NCBI GenBank assembly: GCA_011605725.1
Contig: JAAOZP010000009.1
Coordinates: forward strand, 75,228-139,227
Length of the DNA: 64,000 nucleotides
Reading direction: 5' to 3'
Source: Nitrososphaerota archaeon
Lineage (GTDB): Archaea; Thermoproteota; EX4484-205; JAAOZP01
Below the pieces are notes generated by a model. The model did no database searches, was not told the DNA's origin, and was given only the letters and a program-made list of their open reading frames with translations. The translations under genes were made by a program, and so were the position numbers. Positions 19,242 through 29,525 of this stretch are shown here, piece by piece. Each line of letters starts with the position of its first letter. The first letter of the stretch is position 1.

Positions 19242-19844
19242 TTGGTGAAGCAGAAAAAGGCTAAAAAATGGTTTCCAGTGGTTGCCCCGGATTACCTCGG
19301 GGGCAAGCCGTTATGCAGCGTCTTGGCTTCGGAGCCAAGCGGCCTAATAGGCAGGACTATAAGCGTTCTTCTAAGCGAGCTTACTGACGATCCTTCTCAT
19401 ACGACGGTTAAAATAAAGTTCAAAATCACTGGTGTAAAAGGGGAGACTGCTTTCACAGAACTATGGGGCTACGAGCTTGACAGGGATTTCGTGAGAAGTC
19501 TTCTTAGGAAAGGCTCTTCAAGGGTTGACATTATTTTCAACGCTAGCACGAAAGATGGTTACCGGATGCGTGTCTCAGCGATCGCCGTTACCCGTTACCG
19601 TGCTTCGCAATCTCAGAAGAAGAAGATGAGGAAAGCGATGATGAACATAGTGCTGGATAAGTGCAGTAGGCTGAACTATTCTCAACTGGTTCAGGAACTC
19701 GTCTTCGGAAAGATTGAGTCTGACCTTTATAATGAGGCTAAGAAGTTTCACAGGATAAAGCTCGCAGGCGTTAAGAAGATGAAGGTTCTCGAGTCGCCGC
19801 TTAAACTCGAAGAGGTTAAGGCAAGCCTGGCTGAGGCTGTTTAA
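19242..19844 (+). CDS. rps3ae: Ribosomal protein S3Ae (eS1)
   Basis: KKWFPVVAPDYLGGKPLCSVLASEPSGLIGRTISVLLSELTDD. Confidence 0.95.
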   Translation: MVKQKKAKKWFPVVAPDYLGGKPLCSVLASEPSGLIGRTISVLLSELTDDPSHTTVKIKFKITGVKGETAFTELWGYELDRDFVRSLLRKGSSRVDIIFNASTKDGYRMRVSAIAVTRYRASQSQKKKMRKAMMNIVLDKCSRLNYSQLVQELVFGKIESDLYNEAKKFHRIKLAGVKKMKVLESPLKLEEVKASLAEAV

Positions 19845-19845
19845 A

Positions 19846-20130
19846 ATGTCTGCAAGCCTAAGTGAGGAAGAGTTGATGAAGATAGCGGTGGAGGGATATT
19901 CTGAGAGCCTTGAGCCTAAGACTCTTAAAGGGTATGTTCCGAACGTTTTCGACTATATTAGGAGGTGCGACAGTGCGGAGGAGGCTTTCCAAATAATTGA
20001 CTTTCTAGTCTCTAGGAAAGAGCTTTCTGAGAATGTTGCTCGCGTCATAAAAAGAAGGATAATGGAGAAAGGTGTCAGGTTCTACGGTCCTAAGAAGCAG
20101 ATTGGCTACTACGTTGAAAAATATAGATAA
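19846..20130 (+). CDS. Conserved archaeal hypothetical protein
   Basis: 94 aa ORF directly after S3Ae, TAAAATG spacing. Confidence 0.65.
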   Translation: MSASLSEEELMKIAVEGYSESLEPKTLKGYVPNVFDYIRRCDSAEEAFQIIDFLVSRKELSENVARVIKRRIMEKGVRFYGPKKQIGYYVEKYR

Positions 20131-20143
20131 AGATTTTAAATAG

Positions 20144-21355
20144 TTAGCTTTTCTGTCTGCCAATTGCCACGATGCTCACGACATCATCATCCTTCAAAAC
20201 ATAATCCTCACTCAGCCTGATCTTACGCTTAGCGTCAATGGCGTAGAGAAAATTATTCATAAGGTCGCTGTGTATGAGACCAGCAAACTCTCTAACACTC
20301 ATCCCTGTTGGAACAAGGTAAACATCGGGAAGAACATTACCCTTCTTATCGGTGAGCTTGCTCGGATCCTCAACAGGGTAGACAGTTATCATTTTAAGAG
20401 CCTTGAAATACACGCTGTTCAAAAGCTCCTGGACACCCGTTGAGCCCCAGGGCTTCAAAACCTTCTCCCTAACCATTTCAAGAGCCTCTTTCTGCTTTTC
20501 TCTAAGAGCCTCAGGCCTAATAATCTTGAAGTCACTATCTCCAGGGAAATATTCTACAAGCCCTGCTTCAGCAGCTCTCCTGAGGACAAGCTCAGCCTCA
20601 GCGCTGATCGGAATAGGATCATAACCAGCCTTCCTAATCTGTCTAACCCCCTCCTCCGCACCCTTCCTGTCAACCTTGTTCGCAGCTATAACCATCGGCT
20701 TAGCAATAATCCTGACGGTCCTAGCCAGCTCAACTATTGTCTCCCTGCTCCACTTTAAGAAATCGTCAGGCGGATTAACTTTCTCAACGGCCTTCTCAAC
20801 ATCCCCCCTGCCTATAGCCAGGCCGCTTAAAACTTGGCTTAGAGCCTCTTCAACACTTCTCCTGTTTAGCCTCGCCTTAGAAAACTTCTGGAGGCCTCTT
20901 TCAATAATCCCGGCAAGCCAATGATCATACTCGTCCTCCAGAAACCTTATGTCCCTTATAGTGTTCTCAGGGTTCGGATCAGTCGGCCTACCCTCAGCAT
21001 CCAGGCTTCCCGAGGCGTCGACAACATGTATCAAAGCATCCGCCATACTTATCTCAGAGAGAAACTGGTTGCCAAGACCCCTGCCTTCATGCGCACCTGG
21101 AACAATACCCGGAAGGTCAACGAGCTCAACCGGGATGAACCTGAAGCCGTTGACACATCTGGAATTCACAGGATTATCAGTGACGCCAAGACTCTTGCAG
21201 ACGCACTTCTTCCTCACGTAGCCAACACCCCTGTTGGGAGTCAAGGTGGTGAAAGGATAATCGGCAATCTTAACAATATTCATGGTTAGAGCTGAGTATA
21301 AAGTTGATTTCCCAACGTTAGGCTTACCGGTTAGGCCAACCAGCCTCGTAACCAT
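20144..21355 (-). CDS. YchF-like GTPase/ATPase with TGS domain
   Basis: VGLTGKPNVGKSTLYSALTMN...DLPGIVPGAHEGRGLGNQFLSE; C-terminal TGS-like VREFAGLIHSDLMNNFLYAIDAKRKIRLSEDYVLKDDDVVSIVA. Confidence 0.92.
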   Translation of the reverse strand: MVTRLVGLTGKPNVGKSTLYSALTMNIVKIADYPFTTLTPNRGVGYVRKKCVCKSLGVTDNPVNSRCVNGFRFIPVELVDLPGIVPGAHEGRGLGNQFLSEISMADALIHVVDASGSLDAEGRPTDPNPENTIRDIRFLEDEYDHWLAGIIERGLQKFSKARLNRRSVEEALSQVLSGLAIGRGDVEKAVEKVNPPDDFLKWSRETIVELARTVRIIAKPMVIAANKVDRKGAEEGVRQIRKAGYDPIPISAEAELVLRRAAEAGLVEYFPGDSDFKIIRPEALREKQKEALEMVREKVLKPWGSTGVQELLNSVYFKALKMITVYPVEDPSKLTDKKGNVLPDVYLVPTGMSVREFAGLIHSDLMNNFLYAIDAKRKIRLSEDYVLKDDDVVSIVAIGRQKS

Positions 21356-21559
21356 TGTGAGTAACCACTACGCCACTGGGATTTAAACAGTATTCTCCAC
21401 CCTCTCTTTTGAATACTAGAAACATGGCTAGCGTGCTGAGCGAACGATCCTGAGGATTATTCTTCTCCTCGCCGGCGGGAGCCATAATAATCCGTTCCTC
21501 CACGCTTTTAAATAGGGTTGTTTCCAGAAACATACGGGTGGCGTAGCCGACTGAATAGC

Positions 21560-21566
21560 TTATATA
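21560..21566 (+). promoter_or_regulatory. Putative TATA box of L15e leader/ncRNA
   Basis: TTATATA about 140 bp before the L15e start. Confidence 0.45.
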
Positions 21567-21704
21567 CAGGTGGGTTGGGTGAGATAGCTGCGCTATGCCG
21601 AGTCTAAGGTGCGGAACGCTGGTGGTCGACGATAGTCTAGCCCAGGGGTTTGAGTTATACTCGTCTCCCTGCGGCACATGCTTTTCTAAGGGTGGTGACG
21701 CGGC

Positions 21705-22160
21705 TTGAAGAGGATTAGGCTTTCAAAGGAGTCTGAAAGCCTTCTACTGGCTTCTGTTGAAGAGGTCCGTAGGAAGAGGCTGATAGAGTGGAGGCGTCAG
21801 CCGGCTGTAATCAGGGTTGAGAACCCTACTGACGTGAATGCTGCGAGAAGGCTTGGCTACAGGGCTAAGCCTGGCTTCATAATAGTCAGGTCGAGGGTTA
21901 GGAAGGGTGGTAGGAGGAAGCCTAGGCCAAGGTCAGGGAGGAGGCCTAAGCACCTGGGGGTCGTCCTGTTTAAACCCGGTAAGAGTAGGCAGAAGATGGC
22001 TGAGGAGAGGGCTGCCCGTAAATATCCTAACATGAGGGTTCTGGGCTCCTACTGGGTTGGGGAGGACGGGGTCTACAAGTGGTTTGAAGTCGTGATGGTG
22101 GATCCCAATCATCCGGCTGTCGCCGGCGACCCGAGGTTGAAATGGCTTAGGAAAGATTAA
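21705..22160 (+). CDS. rpl15e: Ribosomal protein L15e
   Basis: [58 protein letters not shown]. Confidence 0.94.
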   Translation: MKRIRLSKESESLLLASVEEVRRKRLIEWRRQPAVIRVENPTDVNAARRLGYRAKPGFIIVRSRVRKGGRRKPRPRSGRRPKHLGVVLFKPGKSRQKMAEERAARKYPNMRVLGSYWVGEDGVYKWFEVVMVDPNHPAVAGDPRLKWLRKD

Positions 22161-22162
22161 CC

Positions 22163-23728
22163 TTGGAGGACAGTAAGATCCTTATTTTCGACACGACTCT
22201 CAGGGATGGTAACCAGGCTGTTGGCATAAACTTTTCGCTTGAGGACAAGATTAAGATTGCTCTAAAGCTTGACGACCTTGGGGTGAACTATATTGAGGGT
22301 GGATGGCCTAACGAGACTAACCCGGTTGACGTTTCTTTCTTCAAGCAGATACTGAAATACAGGCTGAGGGCTAGGGTTTCAACATTCGGAAGGACTCGTA
22401 AGCCATGGGTCAGGGTTGAGGAGGATCCTGATTTAAAATACCTCATTCAGCCCAATATTCCTACTGCAACGATTTTCGGAAAATCTTGGATCCTACACGT
22501 TAAGGATGTTTTGAACACGACGCTCGAAGAAAACTTAAGCATGATTTACGATAGTGTTAAGTATTTGAAGGAATCTGGTAGAGAAGTAGTTTTCGATGCT
22601 GAGCATTTCTTCGACGGCTACAGGGATAATCCGGACTATGCCCTAGAGGTTTTAAAGACTGCTGAGAAAGCAGGCGCGTCCTTCCTAGTTTTAGCTGACA
22701 CACGAGGGGCCTCAGACCCTTTAGAGGTTTATGAAGTTGTCAGGAAGATTAAAGAGGTTTTTGAAACCCCATTGGGTATTCACGCTCACAACGATACCGG
22801 TATGGCTGTTGCTAACACTATTGCTGCTGTTAAGGCTGGAGCCACGATGGTGCAGGGAACGATAAACGGAATAGGGGAGAGATGTGGTAACGCTGATCTT
22901 GTTCAAGTCATAGGAGTACTGGCTGTGAAGTTCAACTATAAGATGGACGTTAACCTGAGAATGCTCTCCATGGTTTCACGGTATCTGCGCGACATTGCTT
23001 CGCTAGAGGAGAACCCTAGACAACCTTTTGTAGGAAAGTATGCTTTCTCCCATAAGGGGGGTGTGCACGGCGACGCTGTGTTGAAGAATAGGGAGGCGTA
23101 CGAGTTTACTGATCCAGCTATCTTCGGCAGCACAAGCGCCATAGTCGTCTCCTCACAGTCGGGTACTGCAAACCTTGCGGCAAAAGCTTGTGAAATGGGT
23201 TTTGAAGTAGACAGGAGGGATCCAAGGATCATGGAGGCCCTGAAAAAGATTAAGGATCTGGAGTCGAAAGGATATGTTTTCGAGGATGCTGACGGAAGCC
23301 TTTTCCTGCTTCTCCATGAGGCTCTTCACGGTCCTACGCAGCTTTTCGAGCTTGAACACTGGACCTCTATTGTAACATGGCTTGGAGACAGGCAGATTGT
23401 TGAATGCGTTGTTAAAGTGAGGGTCGGCGGGGTCAGCATGTCTGCTTCAGCAGAGGGAAACGGGCCTGTGAATGCTTTCGACAGTGCTTTGAAAAAGGCT
23501 CTAAGCCCCATATATCCTGGAATCGCCTACGTCTCCCTGACGGGTTTCAGGGTTAGGGAGATAGACGCCCCATCCGGAACCGCGGCCTCGGTGAGAATAC
23601 TTGCTGAGTTTGAATCCAACGGCAGCAGGTGGACGACGATAGGTGTTTCAACAAACATTTTGAAGGCTGCTGAGGAGGCTCTTGTAACAGGCTACAAGTA
23701 TTTCCTTCTGAAGCATAATAAAAAGTGA
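22163..23728 (+). CDS. cimA: Citramalate synthase-like (CimA/LeuA family)
   Basis: ILIFDTTLRDGNQAVGINFSLEDKIKIALKLDDLGVNYIEGGWP...GIHAHNDTGMAVANTIAAVKAGATMVQGTINGIGERCGNADL. Confidence 0.88.
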   Translation: MEDSKILIFDTTLRDGNQAVGINFSLEDKIKIALKLDDLGVNYIEGGWPNETNPVDVSFFKQILKYRLRARVSTFGRTRKPWVRVEEDPDLKYLIQPNIPTATIFGKSWILHVKDVLNTTLEENLSMIYDSVKYLKESGREVVFDAEHFFDGYRDNPDYALEVLKTAEKAGASFLVLADTRGASDPLEVYEVVRKIKEVFETPLGIHAHNDTGMAVANTIAAVKAGATMVQGTINGIGERCGNADLVQVIGVLAVKFNYKMDVNLRMLSMVSRYLRDIASLEENPRQPFVGKYAFSHKGGVHGDAVLKNREAYEFTDPAIFGSTSAIVVSSQSGTANLAAKACEMGFEVDRRDPRIMEALKKIKDLESKGYVFEDADGSLFLLLHEALHGPTQLFELEHWTSIVTWLGDRQIVECVVKVRVGGVSMSASAEGNGPVNAFDSALKKALSPIYPGIAYVSLTGFRVREIDAPSGTAASVRILAEFESNGSRWTTIGVSTNILKAAEEALVTGYKYFLLKHNKK

Positions 23729-23948
23729 TGCTTTGCTTAACCAATATTTACCATCTTTAGAATCAGCATGGAATTATAAACGGCAGTAATAGGCAGCAAG
23801 CCTCGTAAGTAAAATTTTTAAACAGCCCGACCCGTGCGGCTCTATGCTTAAATTCCAGAAACCAGTTGAAAAACCTCCTGAAGTCCTTGAGATTTCAGGA
23901 GGAAGCTTTTCCAGCATGTTTCAATATTATTAAAAACCCTAGGAGGTT

Positions 23949-25178
23949 TTGGAGAAAATGGGTTGCAACGGAATTTTCGTTGTCAAGTTTGGGGGTGCTG
24001 CTCTCTCGACGAAGGAGAGGGTTGAGCATGCTGCTGAGCTGGTCGCCCAAGAGGTTAAGGGGGGGAATAAGGTTGTGGTTGTCGTTTCAGCAATGGGTTC
24101 AACCACAGACACTCTCCTCCAGCTTTTCAAGGATGCTGGAGACCCCCGGTTCATGGATGAGGTTTTATCAATGGGTGAAAGGACGAGCGCCAGGGTTTTC
24201 TCAACCATCCTTCGCCAGAAGGGTGTTAAAACCACTTTTCTAGACCCGTCTCAAGACGATTGGCCCATTCTGACGGACAGCAACTATGGTAATGCAAGAA
24301 TAATCGTCCAAGAGTCTTGCAGGAGAATCAAACAGGTTGTAGGGGGTCTGCTGGAGGAGTTCGACGTTGTTGTTGTGCCTGGCTTCGTAGGCAAGGATCC
24401 TGCTGGAAATGTTACGACGCTCGGCAGGGGTGGGAGTGACTCTACTGCCTTCATACTTGCCTCAGCCCTAAACCCTAAGGACACTATTCTGGTTACAAGC
24501 GTCTCCGGAATAATGTCTGCTGATCCTCGTTTAGTGAAGTCTGCCAAGAGGCTTGAGGAGCTTACGACAGAGGAGCTCGCAGCCTTGGCTGACGTCGGGG
24601 TCAAGTTCATACACAAGTCATCCTTAAAGTATATTCCGCCATCGCTTAAAGTCAGGGTTATAAGCTATGATTCTAAAAGTTTAAGCGGCGGCGGCACGCT
24701 TATACTTGCCTCAACCTCCCCGTTAAGCATGGAGATTATTAACAGTAGTGTGTCTGCAGTCATGTTCGTCGGAAGAAGCATTAAGGCTGTTAGCAGAGCA
24801 ATGGATGTTCTGAAGAATGTTAACACGGGTGAGCCTAGGCTCCTCGGCATTGTTTCCAACAACAAGGAGGTACTCGCATATTTCTCAGGCGGTCTTCAGG
24901 ACGAGGCTGTTCAAAGAATGCATGACGAGTTCCTGTTGGAGAAGGATGCTGTCGGCCTCGCGGTGAGGCAGGGTCTGCGTGGAATAATCATCAGGGGGAC
25001 GGATCTGCATGAGACTCCCGGCGTCCTATACAGGATTTCTGCCCCCATGGCTAAGGAGGGCATAAACATACATGGCATTCTTACACTCGGCTCCTACTTT
25101 ATAGTGCTTATTCCTGAGGAGCATGTGGAGAAGGCTTTTAAGCTTCTTGAGGAGGCTTTCAGGATTGAGGAGGACTAG
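23949..25178 (+). CDS. lysC: Aspartokinase (second copy)
   Basis: IFVVKFGGAALSTKERVEHAAELVAQE...TTLGRGGSDSTAFILASALNPKD. Confidence 0.92.
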   Translation: MEKMGCNGIFVVKFGGAALSTKERVEHAAELVAQEVKGGNKVVVVVSAMGSTTDTLLQLFKDAGDPRFMDEVLSMGERTSARVFSTILRQKGVKTTFLDPSQDDWPILTDSNYGNARIIVQESCRRIKQVVGGLLEEFDVVVVPGFVGKDPAGNVTTLGRGGSDSTAFILASALNPKDTILVTSVSGIMSADPRLVKSAKRLEELTTEELAALADVGVKFIHKSSLKYIPPSLKVRVISYDSKSLSGGGTLILASTSPLSMEIINSSVSAVMFVGRSIKAVSRAMDVLKNVNTGEPRLLGIVSNNKEVLAYFSGGLQDEAVQRMHDEFLLEKDAVGLAVRQGLRGIIIRGTDLHETPGVLYRISAPMAKEGINIHGILTLGSYFIVLIPEEHVEKAFKLLEEAFRIEED

Positions 25179-26205
25179 TGTAGCTGTCCTCGGAGCCACG
25201 GGCCTAGTTGGCCAAAGGTTCGTAAAGCTTCTCTCCAACCACCCGTTTTTCGAACTAAAGGTTTTAACGGCTTCAGAAAGGTCTGCCGGAAAGAAGTATA
25301 GGGAGGCTGTGCACTGGCTCCTAGGAGGCGACCCGCCTGAACCCACTTCGGAAATGATTGTTCAAGAAACCAGGGTCGAAGTGTTGAACGATGTTGAGCT
25401 TGTGTTTTCAAGCCTGCCGAGTGAAGCCGCTTTTAAATTGGAGCCTATGCTTGCAGAGCAGGGTTTTAAAATCATCTCCACCGCGAGTGCATTCAGAATG
25501 GATCCGCTAGTGCCAATGATAATCCCAGAGGTTAATCCTAGCCACGTAAGCATGATAGAGAGGCAGCGTGAGGAGAAGCGGTGGAAAGGGTTCCTCGTCA
25601 CTAAGTCAAACTGCACAACGATGCCTCTAGTAATATCGTTGAAACCAATTCTAGACGCGTTCGGCTTGAAAAGAGTTGTAACCGTTTCGCTGCAAGCCTT
25701 GAGCGGAGCAGGCTACCCGGGTGTTCAATCGCTAGACATCATTGACAACGTAATACCCTTCATAAAGGGTGAGGAGGAAAAACTTCAGTCTGAAACAGTT
25801 AAGATACTGGGTGAACCAGGCAGGCCGCTTAACATACCGGTTTTAGCAAGCGTGAACAGGGTTCCGACTCTAGATGGCCATCTGCTACACGTATTCGCTG
25901 AACTCGAGCATGATTTTGAAACCGAGGATGTTAAGAGGGTTTTAAGAGAGTTTAAACCTTTGCCGCAGAGAATGGGGCTATACTCGGCGCCAGACCCAGT
26001 TATACAGGTTAGGGAGGAGGAGGACAGGCCCCAGCCTAGGCTTGACAGGGATTACAAGGGTGGGATGGGGGTTGTCGTGGGGAGAGTTGGGAAATGCGAC
26101 TCTTCAACAGTTAAGTATACTGTTCTCTCGCATAATACTGTGAGGGGTGCTGCAGGAGGATCAATACTTGTGGCAGAGCTCCTTAGGGAGATGAGGCTTA
26201 TTTGA
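25165..26205 (+). CDS. asd: Aspartate-semialdehyde dehydrogenase
   Basis: RRTSVAVLGATGLVGQRFVKLLSNHPFF...LVTKSNCTTMPLVISLKPI; TTG start assumed. Confidence 0.93.
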   Translation: MRRTSVAVLGATGLVGQRFVKLLSNHPFFELKVLTASERSAGKKYREAVHWLLGGDPPEPTSEMIVQETRVEVLNDVELVFSSLPSEAAFKLEPMLAEQGFKIISTASAFRMDPLVPMIIPEVNPSHVSMIERQREEKRWKGFLVTKSNCTTMPLVISLKPILDAFGLKRVVTVSLQALSGAGYPGVQSLDIIDNVIPFIKGEEEKLQSETVKILGEPGRPLNIPVLASVNRVPTLDGHLLHVFAELEHDFETEDVKRVLREFKPLPQRMGLYSAPDPVIQVREEEDRPQPRLDRDYKGGMGVVVGRVGKCDSSTVKYTVLSHNTVRGAAGGSILVAELLREMRLI

Positions 26206-27005
26206 GCATGCTGGATGTTCAGGAGCCAGGTAAAAGGAGGAGGCTTAGGCGGATTTTCAAGGATGATGGGAGAAGCGTCATAGTGCCGATGGATCACGGC
26301 GTCTCAATAGGGCCTGTGAAAGGCTTGGAGAACATGGCGCAGCTGGTTTATGAGCTTGCTAAGGGTGGTGTTGACGCGATAGTTATCCACAAGGGTTGGG
26401 CTAGGATGATTGACACAGCTGGGCTTGGCCTCATTGTACACGGCTCAGCCGGGACAGACTTGAGTTCAGACAGGCTTAGAAAGACCCGTTGCGCAACGCC
26501 TCTCGAAGCACTTTCACTCGGTGCAGACGGCTTCTCGCTGCATGTTAACGTTGGCTCTGAAACAGACTTTGAACAACTGGCTTTCCTGGCTGAGTCCGCA
26601 AGAGTCTGCAGGATTCTAGGCATGCCTCTTCTGGCGATGATGTACCCGAGGGGTCCGAAGATTACTGACGAGCATTCTCTAAAGGAGGTTGCTCACGCTG
26701 CGAGGATAGGAGTGGAGCTTGGTGCTGACGTTGTTAAGACTAACTACACAGGCTCACCTGAGTCGTTCAGAATCGTTGTAGAGTCTACGCGCATACCGGT
26801 GGTTATAGCTGGCGGCCCAAAAACCTATTCGACAAGAGATTTCCTCAAGATGGTTAGCGATGCTATTTCAGCTGGCGCCGCAGGCGTCTCGATAGGCAGG
26901 AATGTTTTTCAACACGAGAATCCGAGAAAGATGGCTGAGGCTCTGAAGGCGATTGTTCATGAAAATGCTTCAGTCGGGTACGCGCTGGAGGTTGCTGAGT
27001 CTTGA
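26202..27005 (+). CDS. 2-amino-3,7-dideoxy-D-threo-hept-6-ulosonate synthase / class I archaeal aldolase (AroA')
   Basis: RRIFKDDGRSVIVPMDHGVSIGPVKGLEN...GADVVKTNYTGSPESF. Confidence 0.9.
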   Translation: MSMLDVQEPGKRRRLRRIFKDDGRSVIVPMDHGVSIGPVKGLENMAQLVYELAKGGVDAIVIHKGWARMIDTAGLGLIVHGSAGTDLSSDRLRKTRCATPLEALSLGADGFSLHVNVGSETDFEQLAFLAESARVCRILGMPLLAMMYPRGPKITDEHSLKEVAHAARIGVELGADVVKTNYTGSPESFRIVVESTRIPVVIAGGPKTYSTRDFLKMVSDAISAGAAGVSIGRNVFQHENPRKMAEALKAIVHENASVGYALEVAES

Positions 27006-27997
27006 AGGAAATATGGATTGTCGCTGAGGATGTTAGCCGGGCTCCAGGAGTGGACAGGGTTGTTTCCAGAAGCCGGGGGACAGTGGAGGGTAAGGGTGAA
27101 AGCCTTAAGCTGGTGAAATGGTCTTCAGAACCCTATGAGTATGCTGACCCCGGTTCAGCAGTGCTTGAGCTTGAAGTCAGGAGCTCTAGAGATGAGGAGA
27201 ATGCTTTGAAGGCTGTGGAGAAAGGCTTTAGAAAAATACTTGTGAAAACATCCGACTGGAAGGTTATTCCTTGGGAAAACCTAGTCGCTAAGCTGAGGGG
27301 CAGGGCTATGATTATTGCTGAGGCTTCCAGCGTGGAGGAGGCTAAGCTCGCCCTCAGGGCTCTTGAGCTTGGGGTTGACGGTGTGGCTCTGAACATGCCT
27401 GTCCGAGACGCTTCAAGAGCTGTGGAGGAGCTTAAGAGTATTGAAGCCATACTGAGTCTCCGGGAGGCTACTGTAGAGAAGGTTTCTGAGGCTGGTGTCG
27501 GGCTCAGAGCATGCATAGATGCCTGCGACACCATGAATCCTGGGGAAGGCATGCTGATAGGAGCGTTTTCTTCAATACTTGTGCTTGTGGAAGCGGAGGT
27601 TGCTGAATCCGGGTTTACGAAGCCGAGGCCCTTCAGGGTTAACGCAGGAGCAGTATCCCAATATGTTCTGTCAACTAAGGGTCTTTCACCCTACATCAGC
27701 GATCTTAAGTCTGGGGATATTGTACTGGCTGTTTCACGAACAGGTGAGGCTAGGCCTCTCACAATATGCAGGATGAAGGTTGAGAGGAGGCCTCTCAGGA
27801 TGATTGAGGTCTGTTTAAACGGTTCAACCGGGAAAGTGTTTCTGCAGGATGCTGAAACTATAAGGGTGGTGGCTCCAGAGGGCTCAACGAGCGTTAGAGA
27901 CCTTAAACCCGGCGACAGGATTCTTGCCTATGCTCAGGCAAGGGTTGGAAGACACTTCGGAACCCCTGTGGAAGGAGAGCTGATGCTCGAGTTTTGA
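27002..27997 (+). CDS. 3-dehydroquinate synthase II (AroB')
   Basis: MKEIWIVAEDVSR...GEGMLIGAFSSILVLVEAEVAESGFTKPRPFRVNAGAVSQYV. Confidence 0.92.
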   Translation: MKEIWIVAEDVSRAPGVDRVVSRSRGTVEGKGESLKLVKWSSEPYEYADPGSAVLELEVRSSRDEENALKAVEKGFRKILVKTSDWKVIPWENLVAKLRGRAMIIAEASSVEEAKLALRALELGVDGVALNMPVRDASRAVEELKSIEAILSLREATVEKVSEAGVGLRACIDACDTMNPGEGMLIGAFSSILVLVEAEVAESGFTKPRPFRVNAGAVSQYVLSTKGLSPYISDLKSGDIVLAVSRTGEARPLTICRMKVERRPLRMIEVCLNGSTGKVFLQDAETIRVVAPEGSTSVRDLKPGDRILAYAQARVGRHFGTPVEGELMLEF

Positions 27998-28674
27998 GGC
28001 CTAGAATATGTGTTTCAGTGAAGGCAGATAATGCTTCAAGGGTTTCGAGAGCCATCATGGTTGCCGAGAGGCTTGGCGCCAGCCTTGTTGAGCTCAGGCT
28101 TGACCATGCCGGTGAGAAGCAGTATGAGGCTGTTTTGAAAACAGTAGAGTCGTCGCATGTCGGCTGCGTAGCCACGATAAGACCCAGCTGGGATGGCGGT
28201 GCTTATCATGGTGATGAAAGCAGGAGGTTAAGGCTTTTCGAAAAAGCTTTGGAAGCCCCCTTCAAATATGTGGATGTTGAGCAGAAATCCAAGATTGCCA
28301 GTATTGTTTCGAGACTCGCCTCAGAAAGGAGTATTGGCCTGATTCTTTCACGCCACGAGTGGGCCGGGACTCCGGGTGTGAAGACCCTTAGCAAAATTCT
28401 TTCAGAGATGAGGAAGAAGGATGCAGATATGTATAAGATTGTCACGAGGGTTAGGAGCCCATTGGACGAGGCGAACATACTGTTCTTCATCAGCAGTATC
28501 CGGGGAAGCAGGGTTGTTTGCTTCGGAATGGGGGAGGAAGGCTTAGTCACGAGAATACTTGCACCCTTGCTCGGAGGCTTCATGACTTATGCTTCCTACG
28601 GGGAGCCTCTTGCACCCGGTCAGCTGAACCTGAGGAGAATGGTCTCAATATACAGGAGAATGGGCGTATGGTAG
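27994..28674 (+). CDS. aroD: 3-dehydroquinate dehydratase type I
   Basis: LVELRLDH...CVATIRPSWDGG...LILSRHEWAGTPG. Confidence 0.93.
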   Translation: MRPRICVSVKADNASRVSRAIMVAERLGASLVELRLDHAGEKQYEAVLKTVESSHVGCVATIRPSWDGGAYHGDESRRLRLFEKALEAPFKYVDVEQKSKIASIVSRLASERSIGLILSRHEWAGTPGVKTLSKILSEMRKKDADMYKIVTRVRSPLDEANILFFISSIRGSRVVCFGMGEEGLVTRILAPLLGGFMTYASYGEPLAPGQLNLRRMVSIYRRMGVW

Positions 28675-29525
28675 GGTGGCTTCCAACCTCGGAGTCAAGA
28701 CTCCTCTTCGTGATAGGAGACCCGGTTTCACATTCAGTGAGCCCGGCGATGCATAACAGGGCTATAAGAAGACTTGGCATAGACGCTGTCTACCTTGCTC
28801 TAAGAGTAACCGGCGAAATGCTCGGGTTCTTCGTCTCCCTTTGCAGGCTTAACAGGGTGCTGGGTTTCAACGTAACCATACCGCATAAGATTGCTGTAGC
28901 AAGCCTCGTCGACAGGCTGGACGACTCTGCAGAGCTAACCGGCTGCGTCAACACGGTTAGGGTAAGAGAAGGGTTTCTCGAGGGTTTTAACACGGATGTG
29001 GCTGGGGTTGAGAAATCCTTGAGAAACGCTGGCTTCAAGGGTGGTGGTGTTGCGGCAGTCGTAGGCGCCGGCGGGGGTGCTAGGGCCGCTGTCTTAGCGT
29101 TGCTTTCAATGGGGTGCAGGGTGGTTGTGTTGAACAGGAGTCGTGCGAGGGCGCTTGAGCTGGAGAAACACTTCTCCGGAAAAGGCTTTAAGGTTGAGAC
29201 GCTTGGTTTAGAGAATGCTCAACGAGTGTTTAAGGAGGCTGACCTTATCGTTAACGCGACGCCAGTAGGCATGGGGAACAGTGTTGAAACGCCTTTCCCC
29301 GTAGAGTTCCTCAGAAGGGGTCAGACTCTTCTAGACATGGTTTATACCCCGCATCCTACAAGGCTCGTCAAGGAGGCTTCTGAAAAAGGGTTGAACGCTG
29401 TGCCCGGTGTCGAAATGCTTATTCACCAGGCTGCTGAAAGCTTCGAAATATGGTTTGGAATGAAGCCGCCCATGGAGGAGATGAGGGATGAAGCCTTAAG
29501 GAGGCTCAGGATTGAGCAGGGCTAG
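28668..29525 (+). CDS. aroE: Shikimate dehydrogenase
   Basis: FVIGDPVSHSVSPAMHNRAIRRLG...GFNVTIPHKIAVASLVD. Confidence 0.95.
   Translation: MVGWLPTSESRLLFVIGDPVSHSVSPAMHNRAIRRLGIDAVYLALRVTGEMLGFFVSLCRLNRVLGFNVTIPHKIAVASLVDRLDDSAELTGCVNTVRVREGFLEGFNTDVAGVEKSLRNAGFKGGGVAAVVGAGGGARAAVLALLSMGCRVVVLNRSRARALELEKHFSGKGFKVETLGLENAQRVFKEADLIVNATPVGMGNSVETPFPVEFLRRGQTLLDMVYTPHPTRLVKEASEKGLNAVPGVEMLIHQAAESFEIWFGMKPPMEEMRDEALRRLRIEQG

Noticed and set aside
21360-21410. tRNA-like stretch (GTGGCGTAGTGGTTACTC on minus strand)
   Set aside because: No acceptor-stem pairing or T-arm at proper distance; overlaps the YchF start region.
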